Shown: positions 17,118-25,799 of the stretch, in pieces | How positions within the stretch are numbered: position 1 is the stretch's first letter | How the letters are laid out: each line of letters starts with the position of its first letter | Program-made: the position numbers and the translations under genes | Origin: Luteimonas sp. S4-F44 | GTDB lineage: Bacteria > Pseudomonadota > Gammaproteobacteria > Xanthomonadales > Xanthomonadaceae | Length of the DNA stretch: 64,000 nucleotides | Direction: 5' to 3' | Assembly: GCF_022637415.1 (NCBI RefSeq) | Contig: NZ_CP093340.1 | Location: 2,294,001-2,358,000 of the forward strand | The notes under the pieces: generated by a model | Databases searched by the model: none | What the model saw: the letters and a program-made list of their open reading frames with translations, nothing else | Told to the model about the DNA's origin: nothing

Positions 17118-17358
17118 CCCGCGCTTGCCGTGCCCGTTCGTCGGGCCCGACACGCAACGCCGGGCGTCATCGGCGAATACACACCTGTCGCATCGACCCG
17201 TGCCGGGGTGCCTCGCAAGAGGTTCGGCCACGGAGGTGACAGGGAGGCCCAACCCCGGAATCGAGATGCGAGTCCGATCGCCAAGTACCTGCACATCTGA
17301 CGTGCGGACTTGTCACGACACCGGCTTCGTTCGATTCCACCATCACGAGACTATCCAA
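17118..17358 (+). other. Long 5' leader of rpsB
   Basis: About 240 bases without an obvious gene lie between the promoter and rpsB. In E. coli the rpsB leader is the site of S2 autoregulation, and a leader of this length is compatible with a similar control. I did not fold it or match it to a known RNA motif. No clear Shine-Dalgarno sequence sits next to the ATG (CACGAGACTATCCAAATG), so start-site recognition may depend on leader structure. Confidence 0.35.
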
Positions 17359-18144
17359 ATGCCTCAGATCACCATGCGCCAGATGCTGGAAGCCGGCGTG
17401 CACTTCGGCCACCAGACGCGCTACTGGAACCCCAAGATGTCGCCGTACATCTTCGGTGCCCGCGGCAAGATCCACATCATCAACCTCGAGAAGACGGTTC
17501 CGCTGTTCAACGACGCGATGAACTTCATCTCGGGCATCGCCCAGAAGCGCGGCATGATCCTGTTCGTCGGCACCAAGCGCAGCGCGCGCGAGGCGATCAA
17601 GGAAGAAGCCGAGCGTTGTGGCATGCCGTACATGACCCAGCGCTGGCTGGGCGGCACGCTGACCAACTTCCGCACGGTCAAGCAGTCGGTGTCGCGCCTG
17701 AAGGAACTCGAGTCGGCCGAGACCGACGGCACGTTCGAAAAGCTGGTCAAGCACGAAGTGCTGGGCCTGCGCCGCGAACGCGACAAGCTCGAGGCTTCGC
17801 TGGGCGGCATCAAGGAAATGAACCGCCTGCCCGACGCGCTGTTCGTCATCGACATCGGCCATGAGAACATCGCGATCCAGGAAGCCAAGAAGCTCGGCAT
17901 CCCGGTCATCGCCGTCGTCGACACCAACTACGATCCGGCGCTGGTGGACTACGCGATCCCGGGCAACGACGACGCGATCCGCGCCGTGCAGCTGTACGCC
18001 AACGCCGCGGCCGACGCCGTGCTCGAAGGCAAGGCGGCCGCGCCGAGCGCGGCGACCGTGCGCGAGGAAGAGTTTGCAGAAGGCGGCGACAAGCCGGCCC
18101 GCGCCCCGCGCGGCAAGAAGACCGAGGAAGCCGCGGCCGAGTAA
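17359..18144 (+). CDS. rpsB: 30S ribosomal protein S2
   Basis: 261 residues beginning [20 protein letters not shown], the highly conserved S2 N-terminus that fixes the start at 17359. Further hallmarks are [24 protein letters not shown] and [12 protein letters not shown]2 is added late to the small subunit and recruits S1. The C-terminus ends in an Ala/Lys/Glu-rich tail ([11 protein letters not shown]) that is probably disordered. It is followed by tsf with a 138-bp gap, the standard operon order. Codon use is strongly GC-biased and uniform, as in the neighbouring core genes. Confidence 0.98.
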   Translation: MPQITMRQMLEAGVHFGHQTRYWNPKMSPYIFGARGKIHIINLEKTVPLFNDAMNFISGIAQKRGMILFVGTKRSAREAIKEEAERCGMPYMTQRWLGGTLTNFRTVKQSVSRLKELESAETDGTFEKLVKHEVLGLRRERDKLEASLGGIKEMNRLPDALFVIDIGHENIAIQEAKKLGIPVIAVVDTNYDPALVDYAIPGNDDAIRAVQLYANAAADAVLEGKAAAPSAATVREEEFAEGGDKPARAPRGKKTEEAAAE

Positions 18145-18282
18145 TCGCCGCGACATGTGGCTGCGCCATGCTGCGCAGCCGCAGCGCCTCCGGCGCGATC
18201 GCCGTTCGCCTGCGAGCGGAGATCGCCAACGACCGGCCGTGCCCCGCGCGGCCGACGCATCCACCGAATACTGAGGTCATCC

Positions 18283-19161
18283 ATGGAAATCACCGCATCC
18301 CTGGTCAAGGAACTGCGCGAGCGCACCGGCGCCGGCATGATGGAGTGCAAGAAGGCGCTGAGCGAGACCGCCGGCGACATCGACGCCGCCGCCGAAGCCC
18401 TGCGCAAGTCGGGCCTGGCCAAGGCCGACAAGAAGGCCGACCGCGTCGCCGCCGAAGGTCGCATCGTCGCCACGCAGAACGATCGCGCAGCGGTGCTGGT
18501 CGAGATCAACTCCGAGACCGACTTCGTCGCCAAGGATGACAACTTCCTGCGCTTCACCGAGGCCGTCGCCCAGGCCGCCCTCACCTCCGGCGCTGCCGAT
18601 ATCGACGCGCTCAAGGCCGCGAAGCTCGCCTCGGGCGAGACCGTCGAGGAAGCGCGCGCTGCCGTCATCGCCAAGGTCGGCGAGAACGTGCAGGTGCGTC
18701 GCATCGTGCGGATGGAGAGCAGCCACAACCTGGCGGCCTACGTCCACGGCGGCCGCATTGGCGTGCTGGTCGAACTGCAGGGCGGCGACGCCGACCTCGC
18801 GCGCGGCCTGGCGATGCACGTCGCGGCGATGAACCCGCCGCACAACAAGGCCGCTGACGTCCCGGCCGAGTTCATCGAGAAGGAAAAGGAAATCGAGCTG
18901 GCGAAGATGTCCGACAAGGACAAGAACAAGCCGGCCGATATCCTCGAGAAGATCATCAGCGGCAAGCTCAACAAGATCGTCAACGAAGTCACGCTCTACG
19001 GCCAGCCCTACGTGCTCGACACCGACAAGACGGTCGAGGCCACGCTCAAGGCCGCCGGCGCGGACGTGCTCGGCTTCAAGCGCCTGGCCGTCGGCGAAGG
19101 CATCGAGAAGGTCGTCGAGGACTACGCCGCCGAAGTGATGAAGCAGGCCGGCCTGGCCTGA
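18283..19161 (+). CDS. tsf: Elongation factor Ts
   Basis: 292 residues from the ATG at 18283, with GAGG a few bases upstream. The N-terminal UBA-like helix bundle ([20 protein letters not shown]) and the TDFV motif in [14 protein letters not shown], which contacts EF-Tu, are intact. EF-Ts exchanges GDP for GTP on EF-Tu. Length is normal. The gene ends the rpsB-tsf transcript and is followed by a strong terminator rather than by pyrH, which commonly follows tsf in related genomes; the downstream gene order here is therefore rearranged. Confidence 0.98.
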   Translation: MEITASLVKELRERTGAGMMECKKALSETAGDIDAAAEALRKSGLAKADKKADRVAAEGRIVATQNDRAAVLVEINSETDFVAKDDNFLRFTEAVAQAALTSGAADIDALKAAKLASGETVEEARAAVIAKVGENVQVRRIVRMESSHNLAAYVHGGRIGVLVELQGGDADLARGLAMHVAAMNPPHNKAADVPAEFIEKEKEIELAKMSDKDKNKPADILEKIISGKLNKIVNEVTLYGQPYVLDTDKTVEATLKAAGADVLGFKRLAVGEGIEKVVEDYAAEVMKQAGLA

Positions 19162-19205
19162 TCCATCCGCCGCGGGTCCTTGCCGGACACCGCCAGGCGA
19201 CAGAA

Positions 19206-19236
19206 AAGCACGCCCCTTACGGGCGTGCTTTTTTTT
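19206..19236 (+). terminator. Intrinsic terminator after tsf
   Basis: AAGCACGCCC and GGGCGTGCTT form a perfect 10-bp stem with the loop CTTAC, followed by eight Ts. The four As before the stem allow weaker use on the minus strand, where the graspetide maturase gene ends. Confidence 0.92.
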
Positions 19237-19358
19237 GCCTCATCTCCCTCGTTAGCGAAAATGAGCGTGCTTCTTCGAAGCGACAGCGGCCTGCCAGCCA
19301 GAAGCCGCTCTCCCCTCGGTCAGACCGCTTTGCGGTCCGGCCACGCGAAGCACGCGCT

Positions 19359-20468
19359 TCACTCCTGGAACACCACGCCTTCCATCGACACCGGCAGATG
19401 GTCCTGGGCCGCGCCCTGCAGGAACGCCTCGTAGGCCGGGCTCCCGCGAAACGCGCCGAACCGGTACGGAAACTGCGCCAGGTCCGCGTTCGAGAAGTCC
19501 GGCCTGCGTGCCAGGAACAGGCCCACGAGCGCCGAGAGCACCGGCAGGTCCGGGCAATCCTCTTCCATCCACAGGCATTGCCCCGACTCGTTGACCTCCA
19601 GGAAGACGAAGCCGCCATCCGGCCGGACGATAAAGTCGAACGACCCGTGGACCAAGCCCAACATCGCCATGACCCGCAGACACCCCTCGCGCACCTGCTC
19701 GGGCAGCTGGAACGGCGTCACGGTCGGATGCTTGGCGGCGTGGCGCCAGTCCACCGCCAGGTCGGGATCGCCGCGCGTATCCAGGCGCGCGGCGATTACC
19801 GCCTGCCCGAACACGGCCACCCGTACCTCAAACGCTTTGTCGACGTAGTGCTGGTAGATCAGCGGGGACGCCTGCAGGACGCGTGGATCCTCCAGGTCCC
19901 GCTCGGTCACCAGCGAGGACAGGTACTCGTACGAGCGACCATCGCGCGTGTTCCATAGATGCGGGAAGAACGGCTTGGCGATGACCCGGCCTCTGTGAGC
20001 GCGCACGAATGTACGGATCTGGGCCGGATCGTTGCTCGCCAGCGTCTCGGGCACGATCATGCCGCAGGCCTGCGCCAAGCGCAGCTGATGCAACTTGTTG
20101 TGCCGGCTGGTCATGAAGCTCGTCAGCGGGTTGACCCACCAGGCCTGGGGGGCAAGCACATGCAGCAATCCCCAGAAGAAGCGCTCGCTTTCGCGTCGAC
20201 AGGCCTCCGCATCGCGGACATCCAGGCCCTCCGGCACGCCGGGCGAGCGTCCGATCCTGCGGATCCACACGAAATCGCAGTCGGCATCGGGCAGGCTGCC
20301 CGCCGCCGCGTCCGCGGTCTCGCGCAGCTCGAAGCTGTGGGTCGCGCGCGCGGGAAAGTCGCTCAGGCACATCCAGCGCGTCGCGATGCCGCGATCGGCA
20401 AGCGCCCACGCGACCGCGCCCGCATGGACGTCTCCGGGATGGGTGACGACGCGTAGATGTCCAGGCAT
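19359..20468 (-). CDS. ATP-grasp RiPP maturase (graspetide/microviridin-type, MvdD-like)
   Basis: 369 residues. The N-terminus (LRVVTHPGDVHAGAVAWAL) is typical of MvdD-like ATP-grasp ligases. The ATP-grasp core is visible in GRVIAKPFFPHLWN, YQHYVDKAFEVRVAVFG and the metal-binding SFDFIVRPDGG...LEVNESGQ near residue 290. Such enzymes use ATP to activate Asp or Glu side chains of a precursor peptide and join them to Thr/Ser (ester) or Lys (amide), giving side-chain macrocycles. The gene is divergent from a 64-residue peptide whose leader ends in a Gly-Gly motif and whose core is rich in Thr, Ser and Asp, exactly the residues an ester-forming maturase needs. No second maturase, GNAT or peptidase-transporter is next to it. 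The family is well supported; the chemistry is inferred. Confidence 0.85.
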   Translation of the reverse strand: MPGHLRVVTHPGDVHAGAVAWALADRGIATRWMCLSDFPARATHSFELRETADAAAGSLPDADCDFVWIRRIGRSPGVPEGLDVRDAEACRRESERFFWGLLHVLAPQAWWVNPLTSFMTSRHNKLHQLRLAQACGMIVPETLASNDPAQIRTFVRAHRGRVIAKPFFPHLWNTRDGRSYEYLSSLVTERDLEDPRVLQASPLIYQHYVDKAFEVRVAVFGQAVIAARLDTRGDPDLAVDWRHAAKHPTVTPFQLPEQVREGCLRVMAMLGLVHGSFDFIVRPDGGFVFLEVNESGQCLWMEEDCPDLPVLSALVGLFLARRPDFSNADLAQFPYRFGAFRGSPAYEAFLQGAAQDHLPVSMEGVVFQE

Positions 20469-20575
20469 GAAGGGCGTTCCGTCGATGGCGATGCGGGTGT
20501 TCTACCGCAGACCGCGGCCGCCATGCGAGCGGGCTCGCCGGCATCCGACACCACGGGGCATGTCCCCCGGACGAT

Positions 20576-20604
20576 TTGACAGGGGGGATGGTCATGGACT
20601 AAGA
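20576..20604 (+). promoter_or_regulatory. Candidate promoter for the graspetide precursor
   Basis: A perfect -35 TTGACA (20576-20581) is followed after 17 bp by a poor -10, CTAAGA (20599-20604). It would give a leader of about 50 nt before the precursor ATG. The consensus -35 with a weak -10 may indicate activator-dependent expression. Confidence 0.45.
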
Positions 20605-20658
20605 CACCGAGGACGCCGCCATGTCGACGGCGCCGCGAATCGAAAAGGAGACGTCGCC

Positions 20659-20853
20659 ATGTCGAAGCCAGGACCCGCCCCCCACTCGCCCACCGCCGAC
20701 GCGCCCGGCAGCTTCCGCCTGCTCAGCCGCCAACTCGCGCGCGACCTTACCGACACCGAGATCGACGCCGTTGCCGGCGGTACGACCTCGCGGACCCAGC
20801 TGTCGGCCCAGGTCTCGGCGCAGATCATCGTCGTCGACGATGCCGATGCATGA
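20659..20853 (+). CDS. Graspetide-type RiPP precursor peptide
   Basis: 64 residues with a strong ribosome binding site (AAGGAG, 20645-20650) ahead of the ATG. The leader contains LARDLTDTEIDAVAGG ending at Gly40-Gly41, the double-glycine pattern of leaders cut by C39-type peptidases and common in RiPP precursors. The remaining 23 residues form the likely core: Thr/Ser at 42, 43, 44, 46, 49 and 53, then a hydrophobic IIVV patch, then Asp at 60, 61 and 63. This spacing of acceptor hydroxyls and donor acids suits ester macrocycles made by the ATP-grasp enzyme encoded divergently. The product's ring pattern, activity and export route are unknown. A hairpin follows the stop codon. Confidence 0.78.
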   Translation: MSKPGPAPHSPTADAPGSFRLLSRQLARDLTDTEIDAVAGGTTSRTQLSAQVSAQIIVVDDADA

Positions 20854-20859
20854 GTCACC

Positions 20860-20880
20860 GGCCGGGCATCCTGCCCGGCC
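20860..20880 (+). terminator. Hairpin between precursor and DUF6624-like gene (leaky terminator or RNA stabiliser)
   Basis: GGCCGGGCA and TGCCCGGCC make a perfect 9-bp stem with the loop TCC directly after the precursor stop. No T-run follows, so full termination is unlikely. A structure here would protect or partly separate the short precursor message from the downstream gene. Confidence 0.55.
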
Positions 20881-20892
20881 AGCCTCCGCTTG

Positions 20893-21909
20893 ATGGGCCG
20901 CGCAACTCGGCGAGCGCTCAGCGCGCTGCTGCTGCTCGCCGGCGGTTCGGCCGCATGGGCTGGCACGCCGACGCCCGTGCTGCTCGACCGTCTTCCTGCT
21001 GACAGCGCGGTCGATCTGACCCGCCTGGACTGGATCCGGCCGCGGTTCTCGTCTGATCCGACCGAGCGCGCGCACTGGCACGCGCTGCTGGACTGGGCCA
21101 AGGCCACACGGCGCGCACGCACGTCGGCCCTGCGCGAGACCTTGCGCACGCGCGGCGTCGACGCCGCCGCGCTCCCCGAGGCCTGCTACGGGGACCGGCG
21201 GTGCGGCTTGATCATGGATGCGGAGGCGACGGCGGCCGCATTCGACGACTGGCCGGCCTTTGAGGCCGCCGCCAAGGACGCATGGCCCTACGTGCTGGGC
21301 CTGCGCCGCGCGGTGGAGATCGTGTCCCAGGTGCAGCCCCCCTCGACCGACCGCGAGGAGGCCCACGCCGTGGCGGCGGACCTGCAACGGCGCGCCACCA
21401 ATGACCAGATCCTGCGCTATGCCCTCGATGGGGTGCCCGGCCGCGATGCCGGGCCCGACGATCCGCTCTATGCGACCTACGCGTTCGCGCTCGGCGACGA
21501 TGTGCGTCGGCTGGACGCGGACAACGCCGCCTTCGCGGCGCAGCTGATGACCCGTCACGATGGCTGGCCCGCGCTCACCGCCCTGCCCGAGCAGGCGCAG
21601 GCCCAGCTGTGGCTTCTGGTCCAGCACGCCGACCAGCGGCCCGATCTCCAGTACCAGGCCTTGCTCGCCATGCAACGGCGCCATGCCGACGGCGCGGTGC
21701 CGGCCCGCTACGGCTTTCTCTACGACCGGGTCATGCTCAAGCTCGACGGCCGGCAGCGCTACGGCACCCAGGTCACCTGCATCGAGAGCCGTCGCGCGCC
21801 GCAGCCACTGGAAGACGAGGCGCGGGTCGACGCGCTGCGCGCCGAGTTGAAGATGCCACCGCTGAGCGAGTATCTCGCCCAATTTCCGGATTGCGCCACG
21901 GCGCCCTGA
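20893..21909 (+). CDS. Secreted DUF6624-like protein associated with the graspetide locus
   Basis: 338 residues from the ATG at 20893, with a signal peptide (ALSALLLLAGGSAAWA). The C-terminal half carries the pattern that I associate with DUF6624: LWLLVQHAD, a Q-x-x-ALLAMQRRHADG stretch, YDRV, QRYGTQ, and a closing LKMPPLSEYLAQF. No catalytic motif is apparent. A second gene in this window (47870-48781) has the same C-terminal pattern, so the family has at least two members here. The gene follows the RiPP precursor by 39 bp on the same strand, suggesting a role in processing, retention or immunity at the periplasmic side; that is inference. Family name is from memory and should be confirmed by profile search. 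Confidence 0.7.
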   Translation: MGRATRRALSALLLLAGGSAAWAGTPTPVLLDRLPADSAVDLTRLDWIRPRFSSDPTERAHWHALLDWAKATRRARTSALRETLRTRGVDAAALPEACYGDRRCGLIMDAEATAAAFDDWPAFEAAAKDAWPYVLGLRRAVEIVSQVQPPSTDREEAHAVAADLQRRATNDQILRYALDGVPGRDAGPDDPLYATYAFALGDDVRRLDADNAAFAAQLMTRHDGWPALTALPEQAQAQLWLLVQHADQRPDLQYQALLAMQRRHADGAVPARYGFLYDRVMLKLDGRQRYGTQVTCIESRRAPQPLEDEARVDALRAELKMPPLSEYLAQFPDCATAP

Positions 21910-21969
21910 CGCCGCGCGAGACGGGCCCGCTCACGCAGCAAGGCGCAAGCGAACCCGTGACCTGGGCGG

Positions 21970-22872
21970 TCAGTCGAGGTCGCGGACCCCGAGTTCGTCG
22001 AGCGCATCGCGCATCAGCGCCGCGGCCGGCTCGCTGAGCTTCTCGTTGTCGAGCGCGTAACGGATCGTCGCTTCGATCAGTCCCAGATGTGTGCCGCAGT
22101 CGAAGCGCGTGCCGCGGAAGCGGTAGGCGTGCACCGGCTTTTCGGCGAGCAGGGCCGAAATAGCGTCGGTGAGCTGGATCTCCCCGCCCGCGCCCGGCGG
22201 TGTCTGCTCGAGCAACGGGAAGATCCGACCATCGAGCACATAGCGGCCGACGACCGCCAGAGTGCTCGGCGCCTCCTCGGGCTTGGGCTTCTCGACCATC
22301 GAATGGATGCGGCCGTGCCGACCCTCGAACGCATCGGTGGCGACGATGCCGTAGCTGGCTGTCTTCTCCGGCGGCACGTCCTGGACCGCGATCATGCTCG
22401 CGCCAGTCTGCGCATGCGCATCGGCCATCTGCTTGAGCGCACCGTCGCCGCCCCGGTTCCACAGCAGATCGTCGGGCAGCAACACCGCGAATGGCTCGTC
22501 GCCAACCACCGGGCGCGCGCACAGGACCGCGTCGCCCAGTCCACGGGCCTCGGGCTGGGTCACGAAAATCGCGCGCACCCCGTCAGGCAGCGGCCGGCGC
22601 ACCTTCTCCAGCAGTTCGTGCTTGCCTGACGCCTCGAGCCGGTCTTCGAGCTCGTAGGCCTTGTCGAAGTAGTCGCCGATGGCGTGCTTGTAACGGTTGG
22701 TGACGAACACCAGCGTGTCGCAGCCAGCCTCGATCGCCTCGTCCACCGCGTACTGGATCAGGGGGCGATCGACGATCGGCAGCATTTCCTTGGGCACCGT
22801 CTTGGTCGCGGGCAGAAACCGCGTTCCCAGGCCGGCGACGGGAAACACCGCCTTTCGAATCCTTTGTGTCAT
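21970..22872 (-). CDS. galU: UTP-glucose-1-phosphate uridylyltransferase
   Basis: 300 residues with the nucleotidyltransferase signature VFPVAGLGTRFLPATK, KEMLPIVDRPLIQYAV, VTQPEARGLGDAV and VEKP. GalU makes UDP-glucose from UTP and glucose-1-phosphate, feeding LPS core, exopolysaccharide and osmoprotective glucans. The start overlaps the stop of the upstream WbpM-like gene by 4 bp (ATGA), so UDP-sugar supply is tied to the polysaccharide genes. Length and motifs are standard. Confidence 0.96.
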   Translation of the reverse strand: MTQRIRKAVFPVAGLGTRFLPATKTVPKEMLPIVDRPLIQYAVDEAIEAGCDTLVFVTNRYKHAIGDYFDKAYELEDRLEASGKHELLEKVRRPLPDGVRAIFVTQPEARGLGDAVLCARPVVGDEPFAVLLPDDLLWNRGGDGALKQMADAHAQTGASMIAVQDVPPEKTASYGIVATDAFEGRHGRIHSMVEKPKPEEAPSTLAVVGRYVLDGRIFPLLEQTPPGAGGEIQLTDAISALLAEKPVHAYRFRGTRFDCGTHLGLIEATIRYALDNEKLSEPAAALMRDALDELGVRDLD

Positions 22873-24788
22873 GGTTGTCTCGCGTGTCGTGGGGGAAAGG
22901 CAACGATAGTCGCTGTAGTACTCGTGCGCTGCAGCGCCGCATCCGCGGCGGCCGGCTTGAACTCGGGCACGGCGTCGCGCAGCGCCGCCCCCAGTTGCTC
23001 GAGGTCGTAGCGCGCGACGCCGTCTTCGAGACGCGCCAGCGCCGCAGCCAGCTTCTCCGGATGCACGGGACGCGCTTCGGCCTGCAGGATCTTCGGATGC
23101 ACGGTGGGCCGATAGCGCTCGTCGGCATGGAACAGGGTCTCGTGCAGCTTTTCGCCGGGGCGCAGGCCCGAATAGACGATCGCGACATCATGGCCGGGTT
23201 GCTTGCCGCCGAGGCGAATCATCTGCTCGGCCAGCAAGCGGATCGAGACCGGTTCGCCCATGTCGAGCGTGTAGACGGCCTGCGAGGCGCCAATCGCGAC
23301 CGATTGCATGATCAGCTGGCAGGCCTCTGGGATGGTCATGAAGTAGCGGGTCACCTCCGGGTCGGTGACCGTCACCGGGCCGCCGCGCCGGATCTGTTCG
23401 CGGAACAGTGGCACCACGCTGCCGGCCGAGTCGAGCACATTGCCGAAGCGCACGGTCACAAAGCCGGTCCCGCCGGCGCCCGCCAGGTCCTGGCAGACCA
23501 TTTCCGCCAGGCGCTTGGTCGCCCCGAGCACGTTCACCGGATCGACCGCCTTGTCGGTGGAGATCAGCACGAACGTGCTCGCGCCGTGCTCGACCGCCGC
23601 ACGGGCGACGTTGCGGGTGGACAACACGTTGTTGCGCACGCCTTCGCGCAGTTGCTGCTCCAGAACCGGCACCTGCTTGTAGGCCGCGGCATGGAAGACC
23701 GCGTCCGGCGACGACAGCCGCATTGCGTGCGCCATCACCGCGGGATCACCGCAGTCGCCGAGCACCGGCGTGACCCGGATATGCGGGAAATCACGCCGCA
23801 GTTCGCCTTCGATGCGGGTCAACGCGAGCTCGTCGATCTCCACCAGTGCGATCTGCGCGGCGCCATGGCGTGCGCACTGCCGGCACAGTTCCGAGCCGAT
23901 CGAACCACCGGCGCCGGTCACCAGCACACAGCGCCCGCGCAGCCAACCGCGGATCGCCTTCCAGTCCGGCAGCACCGGCTTGCGTCCGAGCAGATCCTCG
24001 ATCGCGACTTCCTTCAATTCGCCCGGCAGCGAGCGACCTTCCAGCAGGTCGTCGAGCCGGGGCACAGTCCGGAACGGCAGCGCCGTCCGTTCGCAGGCGG
24101 CGACCACGCGGCGCATCGCCGCGGCATCGGCGGACGGCATCGCGATGACCAGCAACTTGGCGGCGGTCTCCGGCGCGATCCGCTCCACATCCTCGACACG
24201 GCCGAGCACCGGCACACCCTGCAACTGGCTGCCGCGCAGTTTCGGCGCATCGTCGAGGAACCCGACCGGATCGTAGGCGCCGGTCCGGCGCAGGTCGCGC
24301 ACCAGGGTTTCGCCGGCCTGACCGGCACCGAGGATCAGTACCCGGGTCGCGGTTTGGTCCAAGCGCACGCTGCCGTGATCCTTCCAGGCCCGGTACAGCA
24401 ATCGCGGCATGCCCAGCAACGCCGCGAGCAGCAGCGGGTAGACGATCAGCACGCTGCGCGGGACGAGGTCGAGCCGGTTGTAGACGAACAGCACCAGCAG
24501 GATCGCGAGCAGGCCCAAGACCGACGCCTTCACGATGTTGAGCAGATCCGGAATGCTGGCAAAACGCCACACGCCGCGGTACAGGCCCACACGCCAGAAG
24601 ATCACACCCTGTGCCAACAAGATCAGGGCGACTTCGACCGACAGCGGCGAGAACGCAGGTGCCTGCGCCATCACTGAGAAGCGGAACTGGTGCAGCCCGA
24701 CCCAGCACAGCCACACCATGGCCAGATCGTGCACGACCACCGCCAAGCGGGGTCCCAGGACACCGAGCCGGGTCCTTACATCATGCAT
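22869..24788 (-). CDS. WbpM/CapD-type nucleoside-diphosphate sugar dehydratase (UDP-GlcNAc 4,6-dehydratase family)
   Basis: 639 residues. Four N-terminal transmembrane segments are followed by a first Rossmann-type domain (VLILGAGQAGETLVRDL) and then the catalytic extended SDR domain with VTGAGGSIGSELCRQ near residue 290 and LISTDKAVDPVNVLGATKR. Long WbpM-like enzymes convert UDP-GlcNAc to the 4-keto-6-deoxy sugar used in O-antigen. In the SDR YxxxK motif the Tyr position is Leu421, before Lys425; long WbpM homologues usually have Met there. The enzyme sits between a lipid-sugar transferase and galU, all in one transcript, consistent with O-antigen or exopolysaccharide synthesis. Confidence 0.9.
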   Translation of the reverse strand: MHDVRTRLGVLGPRLAVVVHDLAMVWLCWVGLHQFRFSVMAQAPAFSPLSVEVALILLAQGVIFWRVGLYRGVWRFASIPDLLNIVKASVLGLLAILLVLFVYNRLDLVPRSVLIVYPLLLAALLGMPRLLYRAWKDHGSVRLDQTATRVLILGAGQAGETLVRDLRRTGAYDPVGFLDDAPKLRGSQLQGVPVLGRVEDVERIAPETAAKLLVIAMPSADAAAMRRVVAACERTALPFRTVPRLDDLLEGRSLPGELKEVAIEDLLGRKPVLPDWKAIRGWLRGRCVLVTGAGGSIGSELCRQCARHGAAQIALVEIDELALTRIEGELRRDFPHIRVTPVLGDCGDPAVMAHAMRLSSPDAVFHAAAYKQVPVLEQQLREGVRNNVLSTRNVARAAVEHGASTFVLISTDKAVDPVNVLGATKRLAEMVCQDLAGAGGTGFVTVRFGNVLDSAGSVVPLFREQIRRGGPVTVTDPEVTRYFMTIPEACQLIMQSVAIGASQAVYTLDMGEPVSIRLLAEQMIRLGGKQPGHDVAIVYSGLRPGEKLHETLFHADERYRPTVHPKILQAEARPVHPEKLAAALARLEDGVARYDLEQLGAALRDAVPEFKPAAADAALQRTSTTATIVAFPPRHARQP

Positions 24789-24794
24789 CGGGAT

Positions 24795-25799
24795 TCATCC
24801 TTGAGGGCAACGTTGCCCGGCGAGCAAGCGGACGCGGGCGGCGCACCAGACGGAGACAATGAGCAGATACCATGCGACCAAGGCTCCGATGATAACCGGG
24901 CGACCGTGCCCGGCGAGCAATCCGCACGCCAGCACCCCGATCATCGACAGCGCCGCGTAACCAGCGGCGACCCTCGCATGCGGATGCCCGGCCTGCACGG
25001 CGCGCTGGTAGACATGCTGGACATGCGGCGTCCACCAGCGTTCGCCGCGCAGCATGCGTGAAACGAGTGTCAACGAGGCGTCAATCAGGAACGGCGCAAG
25101 CGGGAAGCACAGCGTCCAGACCGCCGGATGGCCGATCTCCAGCGAGGCCGCGGCAATCAGGCCCGCCAGCGCATAGCCGAGGCTGCCGCTCCCGACGTCG
25201 CCGAGGAAGATCCGCGCTTTCGGGCAGTTGAACGGCAGAAAGCCGCCGCAGGCGGCCAGCAATGCGATCGCCAACACGCCGGCCCCACCCCAGGGTCCGG
25301 CCACCCACGCGACCGCCAGCGCGGCCAGCATCGCCTGGCTGGTGGCGATGCCGTCGATTCCGTCCATGAAGTTCCAGACGTTGATCAGGCCGACCGCCAG
25401 CACGAACACCGCCGCGCCCCACCATAACGGTTGGCCGGCATGGATCACCGCAACCGCCAGCAACGCGGCGGCGACCGCGTGGACCGCCAGCCGCGACCAC
25501 GGCGACAACGGTCGATGGTCATCGAGCCAGCCGATACCGGCGACCAAGACGAGGCCGGCCAGCAAGGCCAGATGCACGCCGGGGAACGCCGCCTGCCAGG
25601 TTGTCCACGCCAGTACGCACAGCATGACGACCACGATCGCGATGCCGCCGCCGCGCGGGGTCGGCACGGCGTGACTGCGCCGTTCGCCCGGGGCGTCGAC
25701 CAACTGGCGCGACAGTGCATAGCGACGCGCCAGCCAGGTTCCCGCCGACGCCGAGACCAGGGCCAGGACGGCGACTGCGATGAGCGCCTGCGGCTGCAC
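24795..25799 (-). CDS. WecA/WbpL-type undecaprenyl-phosphate sugar-1-phosphate transferase (glycosyltransferase family 4)
   Basis: 334 residues, starting with GTG immediately after the lapB stop. About ten transmembrane helices carry the MraY/WecA family loops: RRSHAVPTPRGGGIAI, GWLDDHRPLSPW (the Asp-Asp pair), NVWNFMDGIDGIATSQA and ARIFLGDVGSGSLGY. The family transfers a HexNAc-1-phosphate from its UDP-sugar onto undecaprenyl phosphate, starting O-antigen or enterobacterial-antigen-like glycans. The HVQHVYQRAVQAGHPH motif near the C-terminus corresponds to the family's His-rich loop. The exact sugar is not readable. It is 6 bp upstream of the WbpM-like gene. Confidence 0.9.
   Translation of the reverse strand: MQPQALIAVAVLALVSASAGTWLARRYALSRQLVDAPGERRSHAVPTPRGGGIAIVVVMLCVLAWTTWQAAFPGVHLALLAGLVLVAGIGWLDDHRPLSPWSRLAVHAVAAALLAVAVIHAGQPLWWGAAVFVLAVGLINVWNFMDGIDGIATSQAMLAALAVAWVAGPWGGAGVLAIALLAACGGFLPFNCPKARIFLGDVGSGSLGYALAGLIAAASLEIGHPAVWTLCFPLAPFLIDASLTLVSRMLRGERWWTPHVQHVYQRAVQAGHPHARVAAGYAALSMIGVLACGLLAGHGRPVIIGALVAWYLLIVSVWCAARVRLLAGQRCPQG

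Noticed and set aside
17167..18264. Minus-strand frame of about 365 codons across rpsB
   Set aside because: It is an antisense shadow of rpsB and its leader, rich in Arg, Val and His, with no recognisable domain.
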